Source: an uncultured Bacteroidales bacterium (GTDB taxonomy: Bacteria > Bacteroidota > Bacteroidia > Bacteroidales > Bacteroidaceae). Taken from it: 31,262 bases of DNA. Under the pieces are notes generated by a model that worked only from the letters and a program-made list of their open reading frames with translations, had not been told where the DNA came from and ran no database searches. Positions 6,957 to 15,171 of the stretch are shown in pieces (within the stretch, counting starts at the first letter, position 1; each line of letters starts with the position of its first letter). The stretch is taken from assembly GCA_902783615.1 (NCBI GenBank), contig CACZRQ010000098.1, forward strand, positions 1-31,262, written 5' to 3'. The position numbers and the translations under genes are program-made.

Positions 6957-8583
6957 ATACCCTGTATAGAAGACCGTTTCGGAGGTCATCGAGGGCGGTT
7001 TCCTTGATTCTTACGTGCAGTTTCTTGCCTGTGGCATTGAATGGAATCTGTGCCACGAAACGATAGAAACGGGGACGCTTGAAGTTGGCGATGTTCGGAC
7101 TTTCCTTGCAATATTCATCCAACTCTTCTGGGGTCAGACTCATGTCGTCGCGCACGATGTAGGCGGTGACAATCTGGCCTCGCATCTTATCGGGCACGGA
7201 GGTCACGATGCAATCCTTCACCTTGGGATGCATGTTCAGCACTCCTTCTACCTCAGTGGGGTAGATGTTCTCGCCAGAAGAGATTATCATATCGTCCTTA
7301 CGTCCCACGATGGTGATGAACTGGTTCTTATCCCAGGTTGCCAGGTCGTTGGTATAGATGAAGCCATTGGCATATTTGCGGTCGGTTTCACCCACATTGT
7401 TGGCATATTTGTAAGGCGACTTGGCAGGAGAGCTGATGATTACTTCGCCCACCTCAACGCCATCCTTCTCGGCCAGGTCGTTGGGTTCTGCGCGACGGTC
7501 GTCGTAGATCTTCACCACACGCACATCGTCGTCCACACACGAAGCACCTGCCGTGCCTGCATTCTCGGGCAAGTCGAACGGGCGCAGGAAGGTGTTCCAG
7601 AAGGTTTCTGTGGTGCCATACCCATTATATATATTAGGTGTAAGCACATGCTGATAACGGATGCAAGCCGAACGCTCCAACGGGCTACCCATGGTGACAA
7701 TGCCCTTCAAGGCACTGATGTCGTAGCCCTTACGCTCCTGGTTGTCGGCCAATTCCTCTAAGACGGTAGGAACGCCAACGATGAACGAAATCTTGTACTG
7801 TCCCACATACTTCAAGGTGATCTCAGCATTGAACTTGCTCATCACCACGATGGTAGCGCCTGCATAGAAAGCAGGACAGGGACCTGCACAGTGCAAACCA
7901 CCACGATGGAACCAAGGGGTGGTGTTCATGGTCACATCCCTATAGTTCATGGGGAAGTGGATCATCACATCGTGGGCAGACAACACCTCGTTGATGCTGG
8001 TGAGGGGCACAGCCTTGGGGAAGCCTGTGGTGCCCGAAGTATAGAGTCGTGTGGTTTCATCATAGATGTTATAATCGTACGGGAACACAGGCTCTTTCGC
8101 GTTTTTGTGGAAGGTATAGTCCTTGTATGAAGACACTTTGTTGTCGGTTTTCCCATCCACCACAATCAGTCGTTTTGGCTGATGCTTCGTCATCTTAAGT
8201 GCCTCGAGCACATCGTCTCTGTTGGCTTCGTTGAAGATGATTGCCATAGGCTTGGAATCATCGATGTTGAAAGCCAATTCACCTGGCTTAAGTCGGAAAT
8301 TCACCGGACAGCAAACGGCATGGCTCTTGTGAGCAGCCACGTAGGCGAAGGCGAATTCAGGGCAATTCACCAATTGCAACATGATGACATCACCTTTCTT
8401 CAGTCCATCGAATATCAGAGAGTTACAAAGCTTATTACATTCTTGATTCAACTCGGCATAAGTCCACTTGCGATTGCTCTCAGGATCGATCATCGCCAGT
8501 TTGTCGCCATAGCGTCTAACGTTACGCATAAAGCCTTCTATCCATGTATATCGGCTTTCAAAAATTGTTCTAAAATCTGTCAT
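6955..8583 (-). CDS. Class I adenylate-forming enzyme, probable (fatty) acyl-CoA synthetase
   Basis: The 542-residue AMP-dependent synthetase/ligase activates a carboxylic acid as acyl-AMP, usually before transfer to CoA. Family core motifs are all visible: the phosphate-binding loop YTSGTTGFPK (181-190), YGTTET (322-327), a TGDLA variant TNDLATWD (411-418), the hinge VGRKDDMIISSGENIYPTEVE (427-446) and the catalytic lysine region NATGKK (K520/K521). PWFHRGGL (223-230) fits the acyl-CoA ligase subgroup. The exact acid cannot be deduced. It has no membrane segment or carrier domain, so it is a free-standing cytosolic enzyme. It is monocistronic, convergent with the phosphatase and divergent from the signalling operon starting at 8670, with which it shares an 86-base promoter region. 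The start ATG at 8583 lies next to a 9-T run in the 5' leader. Confidence 0.88.
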   Translation of the reverse strand: MTDFRTIFESRYTWIEGFMRNVRRYGDKLAMIDPESNRKWTYAELNQECNKLCNSLIFDGLKKGDVIMLQLVNCPEFAFAYVAAHKSHAVCCPVNFRLKPGELAFNIDDSKPMAIIFNEANRDDVLEALKMTKHQPKRLIVVDGKTDNKVSSYKDYTFHKNAKEPVFPYDYNIYDETTRLYTSGTTGFPKAVPLTSINEVLSAHDVMIHFPMNYRDVTMNTTPWFHRGGLHCAGPCPAFYAGATIVVMSKFNAEITLKYVGQYKISFIVGVPTVLEELADNQERKGYDISALKGIVTMGSPLERSACIRYQHVLTPNIYNGYGTTETFWNTFLRPFDLPENAGTAGASCVDDDVRVVKIYDDRRAEPNDLAEKDGVEVGEVIISSPAKSPYKYANNVGETDRKYANGFIYTNDLATWDKNQFITIVGRKDDMIISSGENIYPTEVEGVLNMHPKVKDCIVTSVPDKMRGQIVTAYIVRDDMSLTPEELDEYCKESPNIANFKRPRFYRFVAQIPFNATGKKLHVRIKETALDDLRNGLLYRV

Positions 8584-8609
8584 TTCATTTTTTTTTCTGT
8601 ATTTCGATG

Positions 8610-8617
8610 CAAAGGTA
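8610..8617 (-). promoter_or_regulatory. -7 element for the ligase gene (TACCTTTG)
   Basis: On the minus strand TACCTTTG matches TAnnTTTG and lies 26 bases upstream of the ligase ATG. It is only 12 bases from the oppositely directed -7 element of the operon at 8670, so the two promoters are back-to-back and may compete. No clear -33 box was found. Confidence 0.55.
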
Positions 8618-8629
8618 ATAAAAAATGCT

Positions 8630-8637
8630 TATATTTG
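8630..8637 (+). promoter_or_regulatory. -7 element for the signalling operon (TATATTTG)
   Basis: TATATTTG matches TAnnTTTG and lies 32 bases upstream of the ATG at 8670. It is the only recognisable promoter for the six genes through 18745. No good -33 box is visible, which could mean an activator is needed. Confidence 0.6.
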
Positions 8638-8669
8638 CATATTAAAACAAAGAATGTAGTAGAATTATT

Positions 8670-9836
8670 ATGGCAGTAAAGATTTTAAGTGTAGATGACG
8701 AGCTTGATCTCGAGTTGTTATTGACCCTATATTTTAGGAGGAAGATCCGTAAGGGCGAGTATGAATTTTTCTTCGCACACAATGGTATTGAGGCACTTAG
8801 GGTGATGCTGGAGCAACCAGACATGGACATCATCCTGAGTGATATCAACATGCCGGAGATGGACGGACTGACCTTGCTGACAAAGATTAACGAGTTGAGA
8901 AATCCCGCCTTGAAGTGCATCATGGTGTCGGCATACGGTGACATGGGCAACATACGCGCGGCCATGAACAACGGCGCGTTTGACTTTGCCACGAAGCCCA
9001 TTGACCTGGATGACCTGAGTTTGACAATCGAGAAGGCTATTGAGCAGATCAATTTCGTGAAGAACTCGCAAAAGGAGCATAACCAGTTGGAGATGATCAA
9101 GACCGACTTGGCGGTGGCGGCTGAGATTCAGCAAGCCATCTTGCCGAAGGAACGACCTGAGTTTGCGAATTGCGAAGGTAAGTTCGACTTGGCACAGGTG
9201 ATGATTCCAGCCAAGGACATTGGTGGTGACTTCTATGATTTCTTCCAGATAGACGATGAGCGTATGGGCATGGTGATGGCCGATGTGAGTGGCAAGGGTA
9301 TTCCTGCTGCCATCTTCATGGCCGTAAGCCGTACGATGATACATATCAGCGGTTTGCAATGCGACTATACGGCGGCCGATTGTATGCGCTTGAGCAACCA
9401 GATGCTCTGCAAGGAGAGTGCCGACAATATGTTTGTGACCGTGTTCTATGCCATCTATAACGTAAAGACCGGTGAGATAAACTTCTGTAATGCAGGACAC
9501 AATCCTCCTTACATCTTGCGCAAGGACGGAAAGGTGGAAAGATTGCCAAACAGCCAGACTGGTATGCTGGGTGTGTTCGACTTCTTTGAGTTCAACGACG
9601 AATACGTCAAGCTGGAGGAGGGGGACATGCTGATGATGTACACCGATGGCGTGGACGAGGCATGCAATGAAAAGAGCGAGGAATTTACCGACGAACGCCT
9701 GGAACAGACGCTTCAGGACAGCGGTGGACTGACTTGCCAGGAAAGCGTTGACAAGATGTTGGCAAGTGTTCGCGCGTTTACGGGGGAGGCTCCTCAGAGT
9801 GATGACATTACGATAATGAGCTTGAAGAGACTTTGA
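8670..9836 (+). CDS. Response regulator with SpoIIE/PP2C phosphatase output
   Basis: The 388-residue product has an N-terminal receiver domain (about 1-125) with the full active site: D9/D10 acidic pair, phospho-acceptor D58 in LSDINMPEMDG, S87 and K109 in the TKP motif. A short coiled linker leads into an RsbU-like PP2C domain (about 145-388) with D187 (GGDFYD), D205 (ADVSGKG), D326 (YTDG) and D378/D379 (QSDD). Phosphorylation of D58 would control dephosphorylation of a Ser/Thr-phosphorylated partner. This is the only receiver domain in the window and the first gene of an operon that also encodes two histidine-kinase-type proteins, so those are the obvious phosphodonors (inference). The usual STAS/RsbW partners are not encoded here. 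Its stop overlaps the putative TTG start of the next gene. Confidence 0.92.
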   Translation: MAVKILSVDDELDLELLLTLYFRRKIRKGEYEFFFAHNGIEALRVMLEQPDMDIILSDINMPEMDGLTLLTKINELRNPALKCIMVSAYGDMGNIRAAMNNGAFDFATKPIDLDDLSLTIEKAIEQINFVKNSQKEHNQLEMIKTDLAVAAEIQQAILPKERPEFANCEGKFDLAQVMIPAKDIGGDFYDFFQIDDERMGMVMADVSGKGIPAAIFMAVSRTMIHISGLQCDYTAADCMRLSNQMLCKESADNMFVTVFYAIYNVKTGEINFCNAGHNPPYILRKDGKVERLPNSQTGMLGVFDFFEFNDEYVKLEEGDMLMMYTDGVDEACNEKSEEFTDERLEQTLQDSGGLTCQESVDKMLASVRAFTGEAPQSDDITIMSLKRL

Positions 9837-11428
9837 AGCTGAATAAGAACATATTGATCTATGCCACACTGGCTCTGTTGGGGCTCGGTGGTGCTTATTG
9901 GATAGGATATAATGCCAATCCCAGTAACAACGAGGAACTGAAGGCTCAGCTGAAAGACCTGACAGAGAAGGAGAAACGCAGTGCCATAGAGCGAAGCATC
10001 AGCTCCCAGATGCAGGAGATAGCCTATCAGCAGAAAGACATATCTGACCGTCAACGTGAGGAAGCCGTGCAACAGACACGCATTGCCAACGAGATGCGAC
10101 AACAGGCCGAGGTGGAACGACGCAATGCCCAAGAGGCGGAGCGGAATGCCTTGGAATCGGAGCACAAGGCTGTGGAAGCTTCACATCTGGCTGAAAGTCA
10201 GCGAGAACTGGCAGAACAGCAACGAGAGGAAGCGGTGTTTGCCCGTAGTGTGGCCGACACATTGAACTATCTGACGTTGGCCCGATCACTGGCTTCTGAG
10301 GCTGTGATGCAGGAGAATATCGACAATCATGAGTTGGCCACATTGCTGGCTTATACCTCTTACATTTTTACGGAAAGATTCAATGGTGACGTGTATAACT
10401 CGGGTCTTTTTGACGCCATGTCGTTGACCAGTAGGGCCAACCAGACTTGGAAGGTGCTGAATGGAGCTGCCATGAAGATTGAGCAGTATGAGTCGGATGA
10501 GACCCGATATCTCTGCATCAGCACCTACGGGGAACTGTATGAGTTCAGGTATCAGAATGGCGAACTTACCCCGAAGTTGCTTTTCAGCAATAAGGACTAT
10601 GATTTACGTGATTTCCAGTTGTTCCCCAATGGCATGATCTATGTGGTGAGCCGCTCGGGTGAATTGTTGATGTTCAACCCTAACGGTTCGTTCATATCGC
10701 TACCTATCCCTAATGCGATTCATCCTTTTCGCCTGTTTTCCAGAAACAATACCGAATTGATTGTGGTGGCGGAAAATGGTGTGTTCATCATTGAACAGGG
10801 TAACCTTAAACTGGATCAAACCGTCCTTGTTGACAATCCCATCAACATCGTGGGCCGTAGGGGGAGAGATCTGATGTTGTTCAACAAGACGAATGTTGTG
10901 CAGGTGCTGAATATGGATGATCTGAGTTTGAAGACCGAGACACTTCCATTCAGTGAGCAGGTGTATTCGTATAACAGTATTCAACAATATGGTATGCAGA
11001 TATATGGCACCATTGATGGCGTGACGATAATAGAGGATAAAGAGGGAAAACTCAACAGATTGGAGGGACATCAGTCAAGGGTGTCGAGAATTTCGTGGGT
11101 ATATAAAGACCTCAACCTTAGGATACAGGAGAACATGATCATTACCAGTAGTTATGACGGAACCATCAAGCTTTGGGACTGGCAAACCAATAGAATAGAA
11201 CCCATCAATGTGTTTAATTCGGATGCATGGGTGGTGTGCTACCGCTTCGAGAATTCAGGTAATTACATTTGGTCGGGCGGACAAAATGGTACCTTATCCC
11301 GTACCATCCTCTCCATACCATTGATGGCAGAGGAGATCAAGAAATCGCTCAAGCGTGACTTTACACCTGAAGAGTGGGCATACTATATAGGCAATAACAT
11401 TCCATACGAATCATTTATAGGCAAGTAA
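9833..11428 (+). CDS. Membrane-anchored coiled-coil protein with WD40-like beta-propeller
   Basis: The 531-residue product has one N-terminal membrane helix (about 6-26), a long Gln/Glu/Arg-rich coiled coil (about 34-140), a short helical domain (145-195) and a beta-propeller of repeated strands (about 200-505). Only one blade is a clear WD40 repeat (SSYDGTIKLWDW, 439-450). The C-terminus FTPEEWAYYIG..IPYE resembles the tail found after WD40 propellers in other Bacteroidetes proteins. It is likely a scaffold. Whether the propeller faces the periplasm or the cytoplasm is not decided by the sequence. The start is inferred as TTG at 9833, overlapping the previous TGA (TTGA). There is no in-frame ATG before residue 61, and a later start would remove the membrane helix. 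The next gene starts two bases after the stop. Confidence 0.8.
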   Translation: MKLNKNILIYATLALLGLGGAYWIGYNANPSNNEELKAQLKDLTEKEKRSAIERSISSQMQEIAYQQKDISDRQREEAVQQTRIANEMRQQAEVERRNAQEAERNALESEHKAVEASHLAESQRELAEQQREEAVFARSVADTLNYLTLARSLASEAVMQENIDNHELATLLAYTSYIFTERFNGDVYNSGLFDAMSLTSRANQTWKVLNGAAMKIEQYESDETRYLCISTYGELYEFRYQNGELTPKLLFSNKDYDLRDFQLFPNGMIYVVSRSGELLMFNPNGSFISLPIPNAIHPFRLFSRNNTELIVVAENGVFIIEQGNLKLDQTVLVDNPINIVGRRGRDLMLFNKTNVVQVLNMDDLSLKTETLPFSEQVYSYNSIQQYGMQIYGTIDGVTIIEDKEGKLNRLEGHQSRVSRISWVYKDLNLRIQENMIITSSYDGTIKLWDWQTNRIEPINVFNSDAWVVCYRFENSGNYIWSGGQNGTLSRTILSIPLMAEEIKKSLKRDFTPEEWAYYIGNNIPYESFIGK

Positions 11429-11430
11429 AC

Positions 11431-14316
11431 ATGAAAATCATCTCACACATATTGGCTTTCATGGCGTTGGCGCTTGTTTCGTTGCAAGCAGGGGCACAGG
11501 GCTTGCCTTTTGTCCGCAACTTCTCTGCTGATGACTACGAGGCGCATAACCGCAACTTCGACATTCTGGCAGAAAAGGGAGAGGGGGTGGTGTATGTGGC
11601 CAATTTCGAGGGCTTGTTGATATACGACAATGCTACCTGGGACATCAAGCATACGCCTGGCATCACCCGACTGACCAAGGTGTTTCAAGATAGTAGAGGT
11701 ACCATCTGGGTAGGTGGCTACAACTACATAGGTTATCTGGATTATACCCTTGAACAAGACATGCAGTTGATGGGCTTGGAGAATGTGGACGACTTCCGAG
11801 GGGAGGTTAACAAAATCTGGGAAGAAGGCGGAACCGTGTTCTTCAGCACTGTGTCAGGAAATGTGTTTAAGATAGAGGGGGAAAGGTTTGTGGAATCAAA
11901 GACTGCCATTCCAGAAGAGATTCTGGCGGATGGTGTGAATGATCGCCTGGAACTTTCTCCTGGCTTCTGGGCAGAGGCCACAGATGGTAGTGGTATGCGA
12001 TTTAAGGATGGCGATGGCAACGTGATTTTCACCTACAACGAGGATAATGGACTGATCAGTAACAAAGTGACTGCCATTACCTATGACGGATACGGTATTC
12101 TATGGGGTGCCACCGACAATGGTGTGTTTGCCATGATGGTGCCATCGGCTTACACTCATTTTTCCCCATCGGAAGGATTGAGGGGTGAGGTGATCTCGAT
12201 GAGTTGGTATAATGACGAACTCTATGTGGGCACGATGTCCGGTCTATACCGAAAGAATGGTACCCGGTTTGAGAATGTGCCAGGCATCAATTATGGTTGT
12301 TGGGCCATCTGTCAACGTGGCGATGCCTTGTTGGCTGCCACTTCCAATGGCGTGTATCGCCTCAGAGGTGGGAAGGTGGAACAGTTGACAACCGCCAGTA
12401 CGACGGCCTTGTTGCTTGGAGAGAATGGCTTCTATAGTGGTGAGATTGATGCCGTGTATTTCAATACGCGTAATGGAGATCATACAAAAGTGGCTGATTT
12501 GGAGAATGTTACCTCCATGCATGTAGATGATGATGGAGTGACGTGGATACGCAACATCTATGGAGTGGTGTGGCGTAGCAATGGCAGTGGGGGCTTTGAA
12601 CCTTATGCGGAAGACGACGAGTTGGCTACCTATATCTATTATAAGGGAGAGGTAACGGTGGTGAATGCCAACGCAGAGGAACCCTTCCCATATCCAGGAT
12701 TCTCGTATGCTGATGACCAAGGTGTGCTGTGGTTGACCGACAATGAAGGCAAGAACATATATGCCTATAAGGACGGGCAACGGATGGAGGAGTTTGAGCC
12801 CGTGTTGGAACCTTTGCACAACTATACCTTGAGGGCCATGTTGGTGCATGATGGACTGATGTGGATAGGTGGTGGCTTCGGACTGGTGGCACTGGACATT
12901 ACCCGCCCAGACCCCTTGCTGACCAGTGAGAACGACTTGGACATCTGCTCGGTAAGACTGGGTGACATGACCATGATCTGGGGTGGTTTTGGCGATCCTC
13001 CTGCCAGCTTGCGTAGTCTGTCGAGTGATGACAGGCACCTTCGTTTCACTTATGCCTTGAACTTTGAATCGTTGGTGGGACAGACGCTCTACCGATACAG
13101 ACTGAACAAAAACAACTGGACACCTTGGTCGGAGAACCATCTGACTGAGTTTGTGAACCTGTCGTATGGCAGTTACACTTTGAGTGTCCAGGCTATGGAT
13201 GCCAAGGGAATGATCTGGGATACAGAACCGTTGGAATTCAGCATCAAGTATCCCTTCTACCTGAAGTGGTATATGTTCCTGTTCGATGGCTTGCTGTTTC
13301 TGGGATTGGTGATGATGGTGGCCCGATGGCGTACCTATAGGTTGGAGCAGGAAAAGCTGCGTTTGGAGGGCATCGTGCAAGAGCGTACGGCCGAGGTGGT
13401 GCAACAACGTGACGAGATATCCAAGCAGAAGGACGAGATTGAGGAGAAATCGGCCAGCCTGGAGAAAGCCCTTGATGACTTGGAACAGGCACAAAGCAAG
13501 CTGATTCGTCAGGAAAAGATGGCTACGGCCGGTAAGCTGACGCAGGGCTTGATTGACCGTATCTTGAACCCGATGAACTACATCAACAACTTCTCGAAAC
13601 TGTCGAGTGGTTTGATTAAGGACTTGAAAGCCAATATCGAGGACGAGGAGGACAACATGGATCAAGAGAACTTTGAAGACACGATGGATGTGCTCGACAT
13701 GCTGACCCAGAATCTGGAGAAGGTGGAACAACACGGATTGAACACCTCGCGTATCTTGAAGGCAATGGAGGAAATCCTGAAAGAACAAACGGGAGGCATG
13801 CAGGAGATGAACCTGGTGGAACTCATACGTCAGAACTTCGAGATGCTGAAAAAGTATTACGATAAGGATATCGCTCAAAGCAATATCGTGACAAAGTTAA
13901 ATTGTGACTATGAGAAGCTGATGATAAAGGGCAACAACGAGCAGTTGACCAAGACACTCATTCACATCATGAGAAACAGTATCTACTCGCTGGCCAAGAA
14001 GAAAAAACAACAGCCTACCTTTAGTCCTGAATTGAATGTAAGCGTGAAGAAGCAGGAGAATAAGGTCTCCATCAGTGTGCATGACAATGGCATGGGCATT
14101 GAGAATACTATTATAGACAAGATATTCGACCCCTTCTTCACCACCAAGACCACTGCCGAAGCGGCCGGTGTGGGCTTGTATCTGTGTCACGACATCATCC
14201 AGTCGCATGGTGGCACCATACTTGTGGCTTCTGAGAAGGACAAGTATGCTGAGTTTACTGTAGAATTGCCCTTGCTGGCGGATAACGCGAATAAGGGGCA
14301 GGATAATGATAATTGA
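11431..14316 (+). CDS. Propeller-sensor histidine kinase homologue lacking the phospho-accepting His
   Basis: The 961-residue product has a signal peptide (about 1-22) and a periplasmic beta-propeller of the two-component-regulator type (about 25-530, for example GTIWVGGYN). A Y_Y_Y domain (about 537-605), one membrane helix (about 611-632), a coiled coil, a DHp-like helical pair (about 690-790) and a HATPase domain (about 830-955) follow. The ATPase boxes look usable: N849, D885 in HDNGMGI, FDPFFTTK and GVGLYLCHDI. At the DHp site, where the family has H-E-x-x-N-P, the sequence is GLIDRILNPMNY, with Asp709 (GAC codon) in place of His. The protein should therefore be unable to autophosphorylate in the normal way. 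There is no receiver or DNA-binding domain, unlike classical Bacteroides hybrid systems. The following gene encodes a paralogous kinase core that retains His, which suggests a pseudokinase-sensor/kinase pair. Confidence 0.9.
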   Translation: MKIISHILAFMALALVSLQAGAQGLPFVRNFSADDYEAHNRNFDILAEKGEGVVYVANFEGLLIYDNATWDIKHTPGITRLTKVFQDSRGTIWVGGYNYIGYLDYTLEQDMQLMGLENVDDFRGEVNKIWEEGGTVFFSTVSGNVFKIEGERFVESKTAIPEEILADGVNDRLELSPGFWAEATDGSGMRFKDGDGNVIFTYNEDNGLISNKVTAITYDGYGILWGATDNGVFAMMVPSAYTHFSPSEGLRGEVISMSWYNDELYVGTMSGLYRKNGTRFENVPGINYGCWAICQRGDALLAATSNGVYRLRGGKVEQLTTASTTALLLGENGFYSGEIDAVYFNTRNGDHTKVADLENVTSMHVDDDGVTWIRNIYGVVWRSNGSGGFEPYAEDDELATYIYYKGEVTVVNANAEEPFPYPGFSYADDQGVLWLTDNEGKNIYAYKDGQRMEEFEPVLEPLHNYTLRAMLVHDGLMWIGGGFGLVALDITRPDPLLTSENDLDICSVRLGDMTMIWGGFGDPPASLRSLSSDDRHLRFTYALNFESLVGQTLYRYRLNKNNWTPWSENHLTEFVNLSYGSYTLSVQAMDAKGMIWDTEPLEFSIKYPFYLKWYMFLFDGLLFLGLVMMVARWRTYRLEQEKLRLEGIVQERTAEVVQQRDEISKQKDEIEEKSASLEKALDDLEQAQSKLIRQEKMATAGKLTQGLIDRILNPMNYINNFSKLSSGLIKDLKANIEDEEDNMDQENFEDTMDVLDMLTQNLEKVEQHGLNTSRILKAMEEILKEQTGGMQEMNLVELIRQNFEMLKKYYDKDIAQSNIVTKLNCDYEKLMIKGNNEQLTKTLIHIMRNSIYSLAKKKKQQPTFSPELNVSVKKQENKVSISVHDNGMGIENTIIDKIFDPFFTTKTTAEAAGVGLYLCHDIIQSHGGTILVASEKDKYAEFTVELPLLADNANKGQDNDN

Positions 14317-14337
14317 AAACGAAAAACAACAACAGAT

Positions 14338-15171
14338 ATGGAAACGCAGAATCAAGAATTGGAATCACTGAAGCAGCAGTTGAAACAACAGGAGAAGTTG
14401 GCTTCATTGGGAATGTTGAGTGCTGGCATTGCCCACGAGATACAGAATCCCTTGAATTTCGTGATAAATTTCAGTAAGATGTCTGACAAACTGTTGAAAG
14501 ACCTGACTGAGGTGGTGGAAGACAACGAAGACAAGCTGGAGGATGCCGACCGCGAGGAGATAGAAGACATCGTGGCCGACCTGAAGGAGAATATGGCGAA
14601 GATTGTGGAGCATGGCGAAAGGGCTATCAGCATCATCCAAGGCATTCTGCTTGTTTCAAGAGGCAAGGAGGGTGAGTTCATTCCCTCCAACATTGGCCGT
14701 ATCACCAAGGAATATGTGTGGTTGTCGTATCATGCCATGCGTGCCAACAACAAGAATTTCAATATTGCCATTCACGAGGACTATCAAGCTGATATCCCGA
14801 TGATTATGGTGATACCTCAAGACATCAGTAGGGCGGTGCTGAATGTGGCGAACAACGCTTGCTATTCAGTGTGGAAGAAAGCACAGGATACCGATGGCAA
14901 TTATGCACCTTCGATGGATGTGAAGGTTTCGTATGACGGTAAGGATGTGCGCATCATGATCAAGGACAATGGTGTGGGAATGAGCGAGGAGGTGAAGAAA
15001 CGCCTGTACGACAATTTCTTCACCACAAAGCCTATAGGCAAGGGCACTGGTCTGGGCATGGGCATCACACGCGACATCATAGAGAACCATCATCATGGAC
15101 GCATCGAACTGGACACGAAAGAGGGAGAATATGCGTGTTTCACCTTTATCATACCCGCTAGGCTAAAATGA
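14338..15171 (+). CDS. Soluble histidine kinase without sensor domain
   Basis: The 277-residue product is just a kinase core: a short N-terminal coiled coil, a DHp domain with the conserved phospho-acceptor H33 in GIAHEIQNPLNF, and a HATPase domain with N172/N173, D210 in KDNGVGM and the glycine lid GKGTGLGMGI. It has no signal peptide, membrane helix or PAS/GAF domain, so it is cytoplasmic and must take its signal from another protein. Its first 120 residues align end-to-end with the DHp region of the preceding 961-residue protein (QEKLASLGMLSAGIAHEIQNP against QEKMATAGKLTQGLIDRILNP), so the two cores are paralogues. The likely target is the receiver-phosphatase at 8670 (inference). It starts 21 bases after the previous stop and overlaps the next start by 4 bases (ATGA). 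Confidence 0.92.
   Translation: METQNQELESLKQQLKQQEKLASLGMLSAGIAHEIQNPLNFVINFSKMSDKLLKDLTEVVEDNEDKLEDADREEIEDIVADLKENMAKIVEHGERAISIIQGILLVSRGKEGEFIPSNIGRITKEYVWLSYHAMRANNKNFNIAIHEDYQADIPMIMVIPQDISRAVLNVANNACYSVWKKAQDTDGNYAPSMDVKVSYDGKDVRIMIKDNGVGMSEEVKKRLYDNFFTTKPIGKGTGLGMGITRDIIENHHHGRIELDTKEGEYACFTFIIPARLK

Noticed and set aside
12244..13878. 544-codon open frame antisense to the propeller sensor kinase
   Set aside because: Shadow of the sense gene's codon bias; the product is His/Gln/Leu-rich without domains, and the sense strand has clear family motifs.
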